Source: Methylorubrum populi
Lineage (GTDB): Bacteria > Pseudomonadota > Alphaproteobacteria > Rhizobiales > Beijerinckiaceae
Assembly: GCA_020741775.1 (NCBI GenBank)
Contig: DYYG01000020.1
Location: forward strand, 1 to 64,000
Reading direction: 5' to 3'
DNA: 64,000 nt
This document shows positions 45,189-53,576 of the stretch, piece by piece (position 1 is the stretch's first letter; each line of letters starts with the position of its first letter). The notes under the pieces were generated by a model. It was not told where the DNA came from, made no database searches, and saw only the letters and a program-made list of their open reading frames with translations. A program made the translations under genes and the position numbers.

Positions 45189-45470
45189 TCAGTTTCGCGC
45201 GGCCATCATATCGTGGGAGAGGACCGTGAGCTTGCCGATCAGGCTCGCCACGTCGCCGTGGGCGCAGGACCATTGCGTGCCGATGGCGCTGCCGTCGTTC
45301 GAGACCGAGACCACGGCCACCGAACGCAGCTTGCCTTCGCGGGCGAGCTTGAGCTGATCCTGAAGCACTTCGATGATCGAGGCCACGTTCTCGTCGGCGA
45401 CGGCATCGGTCGCGGCGGCGGGGAAGGGAACCACGGTGGCGTCGCTGAGGGCGCGATCGAATTTGGACAT
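45189..45470 (-). CDS. Small hypothetical protein, coupled to its upstream neighbour
   Basis: 93 aa, soluble alpha/beta (ALSDATVVPFPAAATDAV, SVAVVSVSNDGSAIG). I do not recognise a family. Its ATG follows immediately on the TGA of the upstream gene (TGAATG), which implies translational coupling and explains the missing Shine-Dalgarno. The strong terminator at 45135-45165 ends the unit. Codon and amino-acid composition look like a real gene. Confidence 0.72.
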   Translation of the reverse strand: MSKFDRALSDATVVPFPAAATDAVADENVASIIEVLQDQLKLAREGKLRSVAVVSVSNDGSAIGTQWSCAHGDVASLIGKLTVLSHDMMAARN

Positions 45471-45725
45471 TCAGGCAACTCGACGATGCTTGAGGGAGGT
45501 GCGGCCGAGAGGTCCGGCCTGGAGACGATCCACGAGGGAGGCAAGGCGATCGGGCAGGGCGGCGTCCTTCTCGACGGACAGGCGCTTTCCGAGGGCGAAG
45601 GCGACCCCCTTGGTCACCCGTCCCACGGACAATCCCTCGTCGCGGGAAACGGCCTGCTTTCGGTCCGTTCGATCAGGGTCGGCGCTCGGATCAGCCATTG
45701 CTTCCTCGCTCTCGGACGATTGCAC
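45471..45725 (-). CDS. Small hypothetical protein, first gene of a two-gene unit
   Basis: 84 aa (or 75 from the internal ATG at 45698). Charged and hydrophilic, with RKQAVSRDEGLSVGRVTKGV in the middle; no family recognised. Support comes from the exact junction with the following gene (its TGA abuts the next ATG). It is upstream on the same strand, so the two are one operon. Function unknown. Confidence 0.6.
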   Translation of the reverse strand: MQSSESEEAMADPSADPDRTDRKQAVSRDEGLSVGRVTKGVAFALGKRLSVEKDAALPDRLASLVDRLQAGPLGRTSLKHRRVA

Positions 45726-45831
45726 GAGGCTGATCCTGCGCGCCGCATCGCGTCATGAAAATGGCACCGGACCGGTCACGCTTGCGCATTTCTCCGGCTG
45801 TGACGCGAAAGCGACAGTTTCGCCGGCCGAC

Positions 45832-46212
45832 TTAGCGGGGATCCTGCCAGCCGGAGCGGGCCGGGGCGGGCGTGCCGGTGCCGCCGTTCCGCACGGGGCG
45901 GACCATGTCGGATCGAGGGGAGGCCGGCTCGGCCATGGCCGCACGGCGCGGCGCGGGGCTGCGCGCGTGGCGGCGCAGGGCGGCGCGGCGCTTGCGGGCC
46001 GAGCGGGGACGCGCGTTGCTGTTCGAACCGATGACCCCGCCGGCCACGGCACCGACCACGGCGCCGACCGGCCCCGCCACGAGCGCGCCGGCAACGGCGC
46101 CCGCGCCGACGCCCATCGCGGTCCGGTTCTCGGCCCGCGCGGGCGCGGAGAAGCCGGTGAGCAAGGCGAGGCTCACGCAGGCTCCGAGGCAGGTCTTTCG
46201 CATCCGGTTCAT
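45832..46212 (-). CDS. Secreted glycine-zipper protein
   Basis: 126 aa. A signal peptide (about 1-27, LGACVSLALLTGFSAPARA) is followed by a glycine-zipper segment (GVGAGAVAGALVAGPVGAVVGAVAGGVIG, given here only in part as GALVAGPVGAVVGAVAGG) and then a basic Arg/Ala/Pro-rich tail. Glycine-zipper proteins insert in or span envelope membranes. AGGGGA precedes the ATG. No partner genes are adjacent; family function unknown. Confidence 0.75.
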   Translation of the reverse strand: MNRMRKTCLGACVSLALLTGFSAPARAENRTAMGVGAGAVAGALVAGPVGAVVGAVAGGVIGSNSNARPRSARKRRAALRRHARSPAPRRAAMAEPASPRSDMVRPVRNGGTGTPAPARSGWQDPR

Positions 46213-46342
46213 TCCCCTGAAAACGCTATTCAGGGTGCCCTTGGCCTTCGATCATGACGAAAGGTTGACCTCTCACGACACGGTGACTTGGCCGTTTCAA
46301 CCATTTTTTCCAGTAAAGCTGTGCTTGTTCTTGCGGCCTTGC

Positions 46343-47545
46343 TTAGGCCTGCGCCGTCGCGCCGAGCGGCCGGCGCAACCCGAGCACGAGGGGCACGATG
46401 ACAAGCGCCGTGGCCGCGACGGCGAGGAGGCCGACCGTCGGGCCGGCCCTGTCGCCGAGGGCGCCGTAGGCGATGGGGGCGAGGCCGCCGGCGCCGATCA
46501 CCGCGGTGTAGAACCGAGCGAAGGCCCGGCCGACATCGCCCCGTGGAGCGAGATCCGGCACCGTCCCGTAGAGCACCGAGGAGGTGCCGTTGAGGGCGAG
46601 GCCGACGAGGGGCAGCAGGGCCAGGGTTCCCCCAAGGGGCAGGACGAGGATCGCGGCGACCAGCAGGGCGGTGGCGGTCTCCGTGGCGATGACGCTGCGC
46701 ACGACCCCGATCCGTTCGCCGAGCCAACCGCACACTGCTTTGCCGAAGGCGCCGCCGGAGAACACCAACGCCAGGGCGAGGCCCGTCGTCGTGCCCGTTC
46801 CCCCCTTCGCTTCGAGCAGGAAGGGCAGGAACAGCAGGGCGCCCATCCGCGTGGCGGTATCGAGGGCGCCGATCGTCATCAGGAGGGGAAAGCCCGCGCC
46901 CTCCGTGCCGGCCCGACCGGTCCGGGGCGGTGCAGCGGCCAGCGATCCGCGCGGCAGGACGAAGAGGAGCGCCAGAGCAACGGCGAGTCCGGTCGCCGCC
47001 ATCAGGCCGGAGACCGGCCGCCACGCCATCCAGCCGAGCAGCAGCGCGACCACGACAGGGAACAGGGCTTTCCCGAGATCACCGGCGAAATTGTAGATCC
47101 CGAGCGGCCCCCGCGCGGCGGCGCCGAAGGCCTGAGACACCAGCAATGAGGCCCGCGGATGTTGGATGCTGGACCCGATTCCGGCCAGCACCAGCCCGGC
47201 GCAGAGCCCGGCCAATCCCTGGCTCAGGGCCATGACCACGAAGCCGCTGGCCGCGATCAGGGTCGAGAGCGCCAGTGCGGCCCGGACCGGAAGCCGCGCC
47301 GCCAGCCGGTCGGCCGGGATCTGCAGCCCGCCCATGGTGGCGTAGTAGAGGCTCCGCATCACGGCGAGGCCGGCATAGCCGAGGCCGAACTCCGTCTGCC
47401 AGACCGGCAGCAGCACGTAGAGCAGATCGGTGTAGCCGTCGTGCAGCGCGTGGGCGAGACAGGCTCCGCCGAGGCTGCGCCGTCGGTGAGTCTCGGCCGG
47501 TGCCGTCGCTCCGTCCCATCGATCCAGCGAAACGGCGCGGTTCAT
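46343..47545 (-). CDS. MFS efflux transporter (Fsr-like)
   Basis: 400 aa with 12 membrane helices. HALHDGYTDLLYVLLPVWQ and GYAGLAVMRSLYYATMG resemble the start of fosmidomycin-resistance-type MFS pumps; GSSIQHPRASLL is the matching periplasmic loop. ATG at 47545 has GGAGATG about 9 bp upstream, so the long in-frame extension to 47644 is not used. It is divergent from a LysR regulator across a 119-bp gap with repeated half-sites, the usual layout for a LysR-controlled exporter. Substrate unknown. Confidence 0.88.
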   Translation of the reverse strand: MNRAVSLDRWDGATAPAETHRRRSLGGACLAHALHDGYTDLLYVLLPVWQTEFGLGYAGLAVMRSLYYATMGGLQIPADRLAARLPVRAALALSTLIAASGFVVMALSQGLAGLCAGLVLAGIGSSIQHPRASLLVSQAFGAAARGPLGIYNFAGDLGKALFPVVVALLLGWMAWRPVSGLMAATGLAVALALLFVLPRGSLAAAPPRTGRAGTEGAGFPLLMTIGALDTATRMGALLFLPFLLEAKGGTGTTTGLALALVFSGGAFGKAVCGWLGERIGVVRSVIATETATALLVAAILVLPLGGTLALLPLVGLALNGTSSVLYGTVPDLAPRGDVGRAFARFYTAVIGAGGLAPIAYGALGDRAGPTVGLLAVAATALVIVPLVLGLRRPLGATAQA

Positions 47546-47586
47546 CGAAAGACATCTCCGGTGGCGGTTGCGTCGGCAGCTTAGAT

Positions 47587-47646
47587 CCGTGAGCTTTTGG
47601 TGATGAGAGCCGGATCGCTCACGGGTTGCGTGCGATTTTCTCACGG
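47587..47646. promoter_or_regulatory. LysR operator candidate between divergent genes
   Basis: CCGTGAGC (47587-47594) and GCTCACGG (47617-47624) form a perfect 8-bp inverted repeat with a 22-bp spacer; a third copy of CTCACGG lies at 47640-47646. All are inside the 119-bp gap between the MFS and LysR starts. This fits regulatory and activation half-sites of a LysR-type protein. Confidence 0.5.
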
Positions 47647-47664
47647 TTCCAACTGAGGACAGGG

Positions 47665-48567
47665 ATGCGCCGTCTGCCGCCGCTTCACGCGTTACAGGTG
47701 TTCGAGGTCGCCGCCCGCGCCGGCAGCTACGCCCAGGCCGGGCTCGAACTCGGGCTGACCCATGGCGCCGTCAGTCGCCAGATCGGGGCCTTGGAAGGAT
47801 GGCTCGGCCAGCGGCTGTTCGTCCGGGTCGGCCGCAGGATGGTGGCGACGCCGGCGGCCCGTGCCTTCGCCGAGGAGATCAGCCTCTCCTTCGATCGCCT
47901 CACGGCGGCGGCGGAGGCCTGCGGCCGTCCCCAGGCGCCGCGTGTGCTCAAGGTCAGCGCACCCTCGACCTTCGCCATGCGCTGGCTGATCCCACGCCTC
48001 GACCGGTTCCACCGGGCACGGCCCGGAACCGAAGTCGCGGTCGCCACGACCACGACCTTGCAGGACGCCCTGCGCGGCGGGTTCGATCTGGCGATCCGGC
48101 GCGGCCCCGAACCCTGGCCGCACTTTCGCGCGGTGCCGTTTCTGGCGGAAGCCGACACGTTGGTGGCGAGTCCGGCGCTGCTGCGGGACAAGCCGCTCGC
48201 CGCGATGGGCGATCTCGCCGACCATGTCCTGCTGGCCACCGAGACGCGCCCGGGCGATTGGAGCGACTGGCTCGCCCATGCCGAGGTGACGCTGCCCGGC
48301 GGCACCCGCCGCCGGGTCTTCGACCATTTCTTCGTCACCCTCCAGGCCCTGGAGGATGGCTGCGGCCTCGGCATCGGGCCCTTCCCGGTGCTCGACCGCG
48401 CGGTCGAGGCGGGCCGGCTCGTGGCCCCGTTCCCGGAGATCCGGGTGAGCCGGCCCGGCTACTTCGTCCTGACGCCGTTCGATGCCGACAAATCCCCCGC
48501 CCTGACGGCCTTCGTCGAGTGGCTGGTGGCGGAGGGAAGCCGGCCGGGGCTCACAATTCCCCGGTGA
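47665..48567 (+). CDS. LysR-family regulator (GcvA-like)
   Basis: 300 aa. N-terminal winged helix (about 1-62, SYAQAGLELGLTHGAVSRQIGALEGWLGQRLF) and a periplasmic-binding-like effector domain (about 90-295, VLKVSAPSTFAMRWLIPRL, FDLAIRRG). The ATG at 47665 is preceded by GAGGACAGGG; an in-frame start 39 bp upstream is less likely. It is divergent from the MFS exporter gene and probably controls it and itself. Its 3' end overlaps the leftward tautomerase gene by 17 bp. Confidence 0.92.
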   Translation: MRRLPPLHALQVFEVAARAGSYAQAGLELGLTHGAVSRQIGALEGWLGQRLFVRVGRRMVATPAARAFAEEISLSFDRLTAAAEACGRPQAPRVLKVSAPSTFAMRWLIPRLDRFHRARPGTEVAVATTTTLQDALRGGFDLAIRRGPEPWPHFRAVPFLAEADTLVASPALLRDKPLAAMGDLADHVLLATETRPGDWSDWLAHAEVTLPGGTRRRVFDHFFVTLQALEDGCGLGIGPFPVLDRAVEAGRLVAPFPEIRVSRPGYFVLTPFDADKSPALTAFVEWLVAEGSRPGLTIPR

Positions 48568-48940
48568 GGAACTGCGCCCGGCCGTGACCGAAGGACCAAT
48601 CCTCGTCGGTGTTCTCCACCGTCGAGACCATCACGTCGGCCGGAGCGATGCCGCAGGCCGCCTGAAGCTTCTCGGTCAGCAGGCGGTAGAACAGCTCCTT
48701 CTTCTCGCGCCCGCGGGGCCGGGTGATCATCTGCACCACGACCACGTCCCAGGTGCGCGGGATGTCGAGACCGGTATCTTCGACGATCATCCGCGAGGGC
48801 TTGTGCTCGGTCACGATCTGATAACGGTCGCCGGGCGGCACTTGGAAGGCCTCCAGCATCGCCTCGTGCGCCGCATCGAGCAGAGCCTTCAGCTCGGCGT
48901 CGCTGCGGCCTTCGATCAGGTCGAAGCGCATCAGGGGCAT
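48551..48940 (-). CDS. Tautomerase-superfamily protein
   Basis: 129 aa, starting MPLMRFDLIEGRS; the catalytic Pro follows the start Met, as in 4-oxalocrotonate tautomerase and malonate-semialdehyde decarboxylase families. It is about twice the length of single-domain 4-OT, so it belongs to the MSAD/cis-CaaD-like group of 120-150 residues. Conserved MITRPRGREKKELFYRLLTE is visible. Reaction and substrate not determined. Its end overlaps the LysR gene by 17 bp (convergent). ACTCTCC precedes it on the opposite reading, i.e. a GGAGAG Shine-Dalgarno before the ATG. Confidence 0.88.
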   Translation of the reverse strand: MPLMRFDLIEGRSDAELKALLDAAHEAMLEAFQVPPGDRYQIVTEHKPSRMIVEDTGLDIPRTWDVVVVQMITRPRGREKKELFYRLLTEKLQAACGIAPADVMVSTVENTDEDWSFGHGRAQFLTGEL

Positions 48941-49122
48941 CGAAAACTCTCCGGGACAAGGGGCTGAGACGGCGCCTACTGGCGGTGGCCGGGCACAGGC
49001 GGTTAAGTAGCTCCGCTTCCGGCCGCTTCCAACCGACTCGGATCGTCCGTATTATGCATTCAAATCGAGGGCGAGATGGGCGAGCGGCGTCCTCACTCGC
49101 CCCTTCTCGGAGGAGATGAGAG

Positions 49123-50013
49123 ATGTCCGATTTGCGGTTGCGCCGCAGCGTTCTGTACATGCCGGGTTCGAATCCGCGCGCCCTCGAAAAGGCGAAGACG
49201 CTGCCCGCCGACTCCCTGATCCTCGATTTGGAGGATGCCGTCTCCATGGAGGAGAAGGAGTTGGCCCGCGAACAGGTCTGCGCCGCGGTGAAGAGCGGCG
49301 GCTACGGGCATCGCGAACTCGTGATCCGAGTGAACGCGCCGCAGACACCCTGGGGCGATGCCGACCTGCGTGCGGCGATCCAGGCCAAGCCCGATGCAAT
49401 CCTGATGCCGAAGGTGTCGTCGCCTGCGGTGCTGGAAAGCGTCGCCGACGCCCTGGAGGCGCTCGACGCACCCGATTCCATCGCCGTCTGGGCGATGATC
49501 GAGACGCCCGCGGCGATCCTCAATATCCATGAGATCGCCAAGGCGCGGCGCGACCGGCGCAACCGGCTCACCGGTTTCGTGCTCGGCACCAACGATCTGG
49601 CCAAGGACACCTGGGCGCAGCTCGTGCGCGGGCGCGTGCCGATGCTGCCGTGGATGATGCTCACCCTGGCCGCCGCCCGGGCCGAAGGACTGATTATCCT
49701 CGACGGTGTCTGGAACGATATCGCCGACCCGGAGGGCTGCCGCGAGGAGTGCCGGCAGGCGCGCGACCTCGGCTTCGACGGCAAGACGCTGATCCATCCG
49801 AATCAGATCGAGCCGGCCAACACCTCCTTCGCCCCGACGGAGGAGGAGGTCCGCCGCGCCCGCCTCGTGATCGAGGCCTTCAACCTGCCGGAGAACGCCA
49901 AGCGCGCGGCGATCAAGGTCGAGGGCCGGATGTACGAGCGCCAGCATATCGGCATGGCCCGCCGCGCCGTGGTGTGGTCCGAGACCATCGCCGCCCGCGA
50001 CGCCGCCGCCTAA
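49123..50013 (+). CDS. CitE-like CoA-ester lyase (HpcH/HpaI family)
   Basis: 296 aa. LRRSVLYMPGSNPRALEKA, DSLILDLEDAVSMEEK, WAMIETPAAILNIHEIA, GTNDLAKD and GFDGKTLIHPNQI match the CitE/malyl-CoA lyase family with the metal-binding Glu and Asp. Substrates of relatives include malyl-CoA, beta-methylmalyl-CoA and citramalyl-CoA; the length is closer to Mcl/CitE than to the longer serine-cycle enzyme. GGAGGAGATGAGAG precedes the ATG. Monocistronic. It may serve glyoxylate regeneration in the same cell as the oxalate operon, but this is inference. Confidence 0.9.
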   Translation: MSDLRLRRSVLYMPGSNPRALEKAKTLPADSLILDLEDAVSMEEKELAREQVCAAVKSGGYGHRELVIRVNAPQTPWGDADLRAAIQAKPDAILMPKVSSPAVLESVADALEALDAPDSIAVWAMIETPAAILNIHEIAKARRDRRNRLTGFVLGTNDLAKDTWAQLVRGRVPMLPWMMLTLAAARAEGLIILDGVWNDIADPEGCREECRQARDLGFDGKTLIHPNQIEPANTSFAPTEEEVRRARLVIEAFNLPENAKRAAIKVEGRMYERQHIGMARRAVVWSETIAARDAAA

Positions 50014-50080
50014 ACGCGAAACGGCCGCGCCTGGAGGGGCGCGGCCGTCCCGTCATGCCGGGGCGTGACGGGGAAGAGTC

Positions 50081-50458
50081 TTACCAGCCGTAGCCGTAAT
50101 CGTAGGCCGGGCCGCCCCAGGAATAACCGCCATAGGCGCGGCGCGGGGCATAGTAGCCGCCATCGTAGTAGCCGACGCTGCGATAGCCGTAGGCGGGACG
50201 GGCGTAGCCGTAACCATAGCCGGCGACCGGACGGGCATAGCCGTAATCGTAGCCGTAGCCACCACCGTAACCATAGCCGCCGTAGCCGTAGCTGTTCGAC
50301 GCGGCCGCGCCGAGGAGCGCACCGGCCGCGAGACCGCCGACCACGCCGGCTGCCACGGCTCCGCCGCCACGGCCGCGCCAGCGCGCCTCGGCATCCGTCG
50401 AGGACAGGGCACCGACGCCGAGGACGGCCACGGCGGAGAGGATGGCAAGCTTCTTCAT
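50081..50458 (-). CDS. Secreted Gly/Tyr-rich repeat protein
   Basis: 125 aa. A signal peptide (about 1-25, KLAILSAVAVLGVGALS, cleavage near DAEA) is followed by a glycine-rich hydrophobic segment (VAAGVVGGLAAGALLGAAAS) and a tail made mainly of Gly-Tyr repeats (SYGYGGYGYGGGYGYDYGY), ending YDYGYGW. Gly/Tyr-rich envelope proteins may assemble or bind cations, but no function is known for this one. The ATG at 50458 has GGAG 7 bp upstream; the TTG just before is not needed. Confidence 0.85.
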   Translation of the reverse strand: MKKLAILSAVAVLGVGALSSTDAEARWRGRGGGAVAAGVVGGLAAGALLGAAASNSYGYGGYGYGGGYGYDYGYARPVAGYGYGYARPAYGYRSVGYYDGGYYAPRRAYGGYSWGGPAYDYGYGW

Positions 50459-50663
50459 CAATGATCTCCGTAAGCGGTGGATCAGCGATCCATTGGCTCC
50501 CCAACGAGTGTGACTTGGAAACGGTTCACTCGCGATTTGCTGAAGCTGACGCTACGTCCTGTCGCATGAACGAACCTGCAAGCGCCCGTTCATCCAGTTG
50601 TCAGGTTTGCCCTGCTGCCGGCTTCGGCCGGTTTAATCTTGACCGTATTTCAGGGGGCCGTGC

Positions 50664-51338
50664 TCAGCGCCGGCCGCCGACTTCGTCGAGGTGATCCAGC
50701 AGCATGGCCGGGTCGTCGTAGACCCGTACGGCGCCGGATCGCTCCAGCTCCTCCGTGCCGTATCCGCCCGAGAGCAGGCCGACGCCGAGGCCCCGGCAGC
50801 GGCGGGCCGCCAGCATGTCCCAAATCGAATCGCCGACGATGACCGCGTGCTCGATCGGCGCGTCGAGCCGCGCGGCGGCGGCGAGGAACAGGTCGGGATC
50901 GGGCTTGGCGTATTTGACGAGGTCGCGGGTCACCACCGGAACCTGAGCGGGATCGACGCCGAGGGCGACGAGGTTGTGCCCCGCCGTCTCCATCCGCCCG
51001 CTGGTGGCGATGGCCCAGGGGATGCGGTTCTCGGTCAGGGTCGTGAGGAGTTCCTTGGCTCCGGGCAGCGGCACGACGCCCTTCGAGAGCCGGCTATAGG
51101 CCTCGGCGTGCAGGCGGCGCAGGCGGTCGATCCGCTCCGGGGCGATCGCGAGCCCGGTCTCCCGCAGGAGCTGGTTGGTGAACAGGCCCCCGCTCATGCC
51201 GATCTTGCGGTGGATGCGCCAAACCGAGAGCGGGATGCCCTCTTCGTCGAGGGCTTCCTTCCAGGCGAGGACGTGCTGGTAGACGCTGTCGACCAGGGTG
51301 CCGTCGAGGTCGAACAGGAAGACGGTGTCGATGCGCAT
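50664..51338 (-). CDS. HAD-superfamily phosphatase (phosphoglycolate-phosphatase-like)
   Basis: 224 aa. Motif I DLDGTLVDS, motif II IATSGR, the Lys of motif III (KPDPDLF) and VIVGDSIWDM (motif IV Asp) are all present. A helical cap lies at about 15-90. Such enzymes hydrolyse small phosphate esters; GPH- and PGM-like members cannot be told apart here. ATG at 51338 follows GGAGC; in-frame codons upstream do not match the family. It is divergent from jetA with a 180-bp gap. Confidence 0.9.
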   Translation of the reverse strand: MRIDTVFLFDLDGTLVDSVYQHVLAWKEALDEEGIPLSVWRIHRKIGMSGGLFTNQLLRETGLAIAPERIDRLRRLHAEAYSRLSKGVVPLPGAKELLTTLTENRIPWAIATSGRMETAGHNLVALGVDPAQVPVVTRDLVKYAKPDPDLFLAAAARLDAPIEHAVIVGDSIWDMLAARRCRGLGVGLLSGGYGTEELERSGAVRVYDDPAMLLDHLDEVGGRR

Positions 51339-51518
51339 GAGCGGGCTCCGCTGGGATCCGGGGCGGCTTTCGCGGCCCTTCGTCTCGGACAACGGGTGCC
51401 GGGGCGAGGCGATGCATCTGTCGGCCTGAGAGCAGGGGAGGCGGGATGAGCATGGCGCTCAGCCGGTACGGGCATTGACCGGCGGCGGCCGAGCGGGTTG
51501 GGTCGCCGCCGTCCCGCC

Positions 51519-52931
51519 ATGCTGTTCACCCATCTCGCCGACGACCTGTTCCGCCCGCTCGCCTCGCCGAGCCGGGCCTTCAATGCGGCCCTGCTGCTGC
51601 ACTTGCACGCGCGCGTGTTCGGCGATGCCGCCGAGCCCCTGCGCAAGAGCGAGCTCCTGGCGGCCATCGGCGATTTCTCCGCCGGTTGGAGCCAGGCCGA
51701 GATTGCTGATGACGAGGCGACGCCGGTCGATCCCATCGAGCGCCGTTCGGTGGTCTATCGGCGGCTGATCGATGCCGGCTGGCTGGTGGAGCGGCGCGAG
51801 CGCTACGTGCCGGTGGTCGATTTCGATCCCGATGCCCGGCTGCTGATCGAGGAGCTCGCGCGGATCGAGCGCGGCGAGACCCGCTCCTATGGTGGCGCCG
51901 TCCTGGAGGTGCTGGGGGCCCTGGAGAGCGCCATCGCCAGCCCGGCCGACCGCTCGGAGGCCCTGCGCAACGCGGCCAAGGCTTCGCGGGTCTTCCTCGG
52001 CCATCTCCGGGGTCTGGCCGGTGCCATGCGCAAGCTCGAGGAGCGGATCCTGCGCGAGCCGGATCTCAGCGCGGCCTTCCGGCTCTATTTCGAGGAATTC
52101 GTCGAGCGCCACCTCGTCTCCGATTACCGGACGCTGCACACGCGCTTCAATCCGTTCCGCTTCCGCTCCGGCATCGTGCGGGAGGCCGGCCGGGCCCTGC
52201 GCGATCCGCTGACGCTGCGGGCGCTCGCCGAGGGTAACCTGCGCGAGGGCCGGGCCGCCGACAAGGCGGCGGCCGAGCGGATGGTGCGCACCGACCTCGT
52301 CGAGATCCTGTCGATCTTCGAGGGGCTCGACCCGCATCTCGACGCGGTGGCCGAGGTGGTGGCCCGGCTGGAGCGGCGGATTTCGGCGGCCCTGCGCTAC
52401 CGCGACCCGCGCGATTCGGCCCGGATCGAGCGGGCCGCCGCGGCCCTGCGCGCGGTTGGCGCCGCCGGGGACGATGTCGCCGGTCTGCCCTTGCCGCAGG
52501 TCTCTCTCCTGCGTCCGCCGATCGGGCCGCCGCAGCTCACCAATCCGCGCATGCCGCGCCGGGTCATCGATTACGAGCCGCTGCCAGAAATCGATGTCGA
52601 TCCGGCGATCGAAGCCTTCATCGCCGCCAAGGACGAGTTTCGCCGCCGCGTCACCGTTACGCCGGAGCGGATCGTCGCCTATCTCGATGCCCGGCTCGGG
52701 CAGGTGAAATCCCTGCGCGGCTCCGAGATCGTCCTCGACGATGTCGATGCCTTCGTGGTGTTCCAGCGCCTGCGCGAGATCGACGTGTTGTTCGACGGGA
52801 TGCTGCGCGACCGCTATCGCGTCGCCCGGACCGAGGGCCGGGTCTCCAATGGCTGGCTCGATTGCCCGGATTTCACGATCGAGCGCGTCCCGGCCGCCGC
52901 CGCGCGGCGCCGGGCCGGCAAAGCAGGTTGA
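51519..52931 (+). CDS. jetA: Wadjet/condensin accessory protein JetA (MksF-like kleisin)
   Basis: 470 aa, soluble. LADDLFRPLASPSRAFNAALL is the family-typical N-terminal start, followed by winged-helix and helical regions (long amphipathic helices around 110-330). In Wadjet systems JetA is the MukF/MksF-type kleisin that bridges the SMC heads and binds JetB. It is followed by jetB after 9 bp, giving the usual AB order. The ATG at 51519 lacks a strong Shine-Dalgarno. The expected jetC does not follow jetB; a jetC-like gene lies about 4.8 kb downstream. Confidence 0.85.
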   Translation: MLFTHLADDLFRPLASPSRAFNAALLLHLHARVFGDAAEPLRKSELLAAIGDFSAGWSQAEIADDEATPVDPIERRSVVYRRLIDAGWLVERRERYVPVVDFDPDARLLIEELARIERGETRSYGGAVLEVLGALESAIASPADRSEALRNAAKASRVFLGHLRGLAGAMRKLEERILREPDLSAAFRLYFEEFVERHLVSDYRTLHTRFNPFRFRSGIVREAGRALRDPLTLRALAEGNLREGRAADKAAAERMVRTDLVEILSIFEGLDPHLDAVAEVVARLERRISAALRYRDPRDSARIERAAAALRAVGAAGDDVAGLPLPQVSLLRPPIGPPQLTNPRMPRRVIDYEPLPEIDVDPAIEAFIAAKDEFRRRVTVTPERIVAYLDARLGQVKSLRGSEIVLDDVDAFVVFQRLREIDVLFDGMLRDRYRVARTEGRVSNGWLDCPDFTIERVPAAAARRRAGKAG

Positions 52932-52940
52932 GAACGCCCG

Positions 52941-53576
52941 ATGCTCGAACCCTTCCGCGCCATTCTCGACGGGGAGGAGCCGCCGCCCCCCGGCCGCTCG
53001 GCCCCGAGCGAGGAGGAGTTGATCCGCGCGCTCCAAGTGATGCTGAAGAGTCAGTGCATCTACGCGGCGACCACCGGCATCGGCCGCTCCTACGAGCTGG
53101 CACGCCACTATGCGCCGTTCTTTCGCGATTACTTCGCCTGCCTCGGCTACCGTTTCGAGGTGGCCCATCGCGACCAGATGGTCTTCCTCGCCCTGCCGCC
53201 GGACGGCGTGCGGCACGACGCCCAGGGCGAGCGGCTGCGTAAGGACGAGACCCTGGTGCTGCTCGCCCTGCGGCTGGCCTATGAGGAGGGTCTGCGCGAC
53301 CACCGGGTCTCCACCGACGGCACGGTGGAATGCACCACCGACGACATCGCCGACGCGATCCGCTCCGCCGCCCGCGCCGAGCCGCCGGACGAGGCCCGCC
53401 TGATCGAGATCCTGCGCCTGTTCTCCCGCAAGGGCGCGCTCCGGCTCGGCGAGCGCGACCGCGCCGAGCGGGTGACGCCGCTGATGCTGATGCCCGGCAT
53501 CACCGTGCTCTCCCCCGATGCCTGGATGGATCAGGTGAGGGCCTGGGCCTCGGCGGGGGAGGGCAGGGGCGCCTGA
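52941..53576 (+). CDS. jetB: Wadjet/condensin accessory protein JetB (MksE-like, DUF4194)
   Basis: 211 aa. EELIRALQVMLKSQCIYAATTGIG, SYELARHYAPFFRDYFACLGYRF and DETLVLLALRLAYEEG belong to the DUF4194 / MksE winged-helix family that dimerises on the kleisin and DNA. Immediately downstream of jetA, so co-translated. Its final 46 bp overlap the convergent LysR gene. The JetB sequence appears complete, with no frameshift. Confidence 0.87.
   Translation: MLEPFRAILDGEEPPPPGRSAPSEEELIRALQVMLKSQCIYAATTGIGRSYELARHYAPFFRDYFACLGYRFEVAHRDQMVFLALPPDGVRHDAQGERLRKDETLVLLALRLAYEEGLRDHRVSTDGTVECTTDDIADAIRSAARAEPPDEARLIEILRLFSRKGALRLGERDRAERVTPLMLMPGITVLSPDAWMDQVRAWASAGEGRGA

Noticed and set aside
50081..50458. 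Short tandem DNA repeats resembling a CRISPR or minisatellite
   Set aside because: The periodicity comes from Gly-Tyr codons inside a secreted protein with a signal peptide. There are no spacers and no cas genes in the window.
51459..53303. A long minus-strand frame covering jetA and jetB
   Set aside because: Antisense to two genes with clear family motifs. It could not be a hidden jetD because it lacks any Toprim-like motif.
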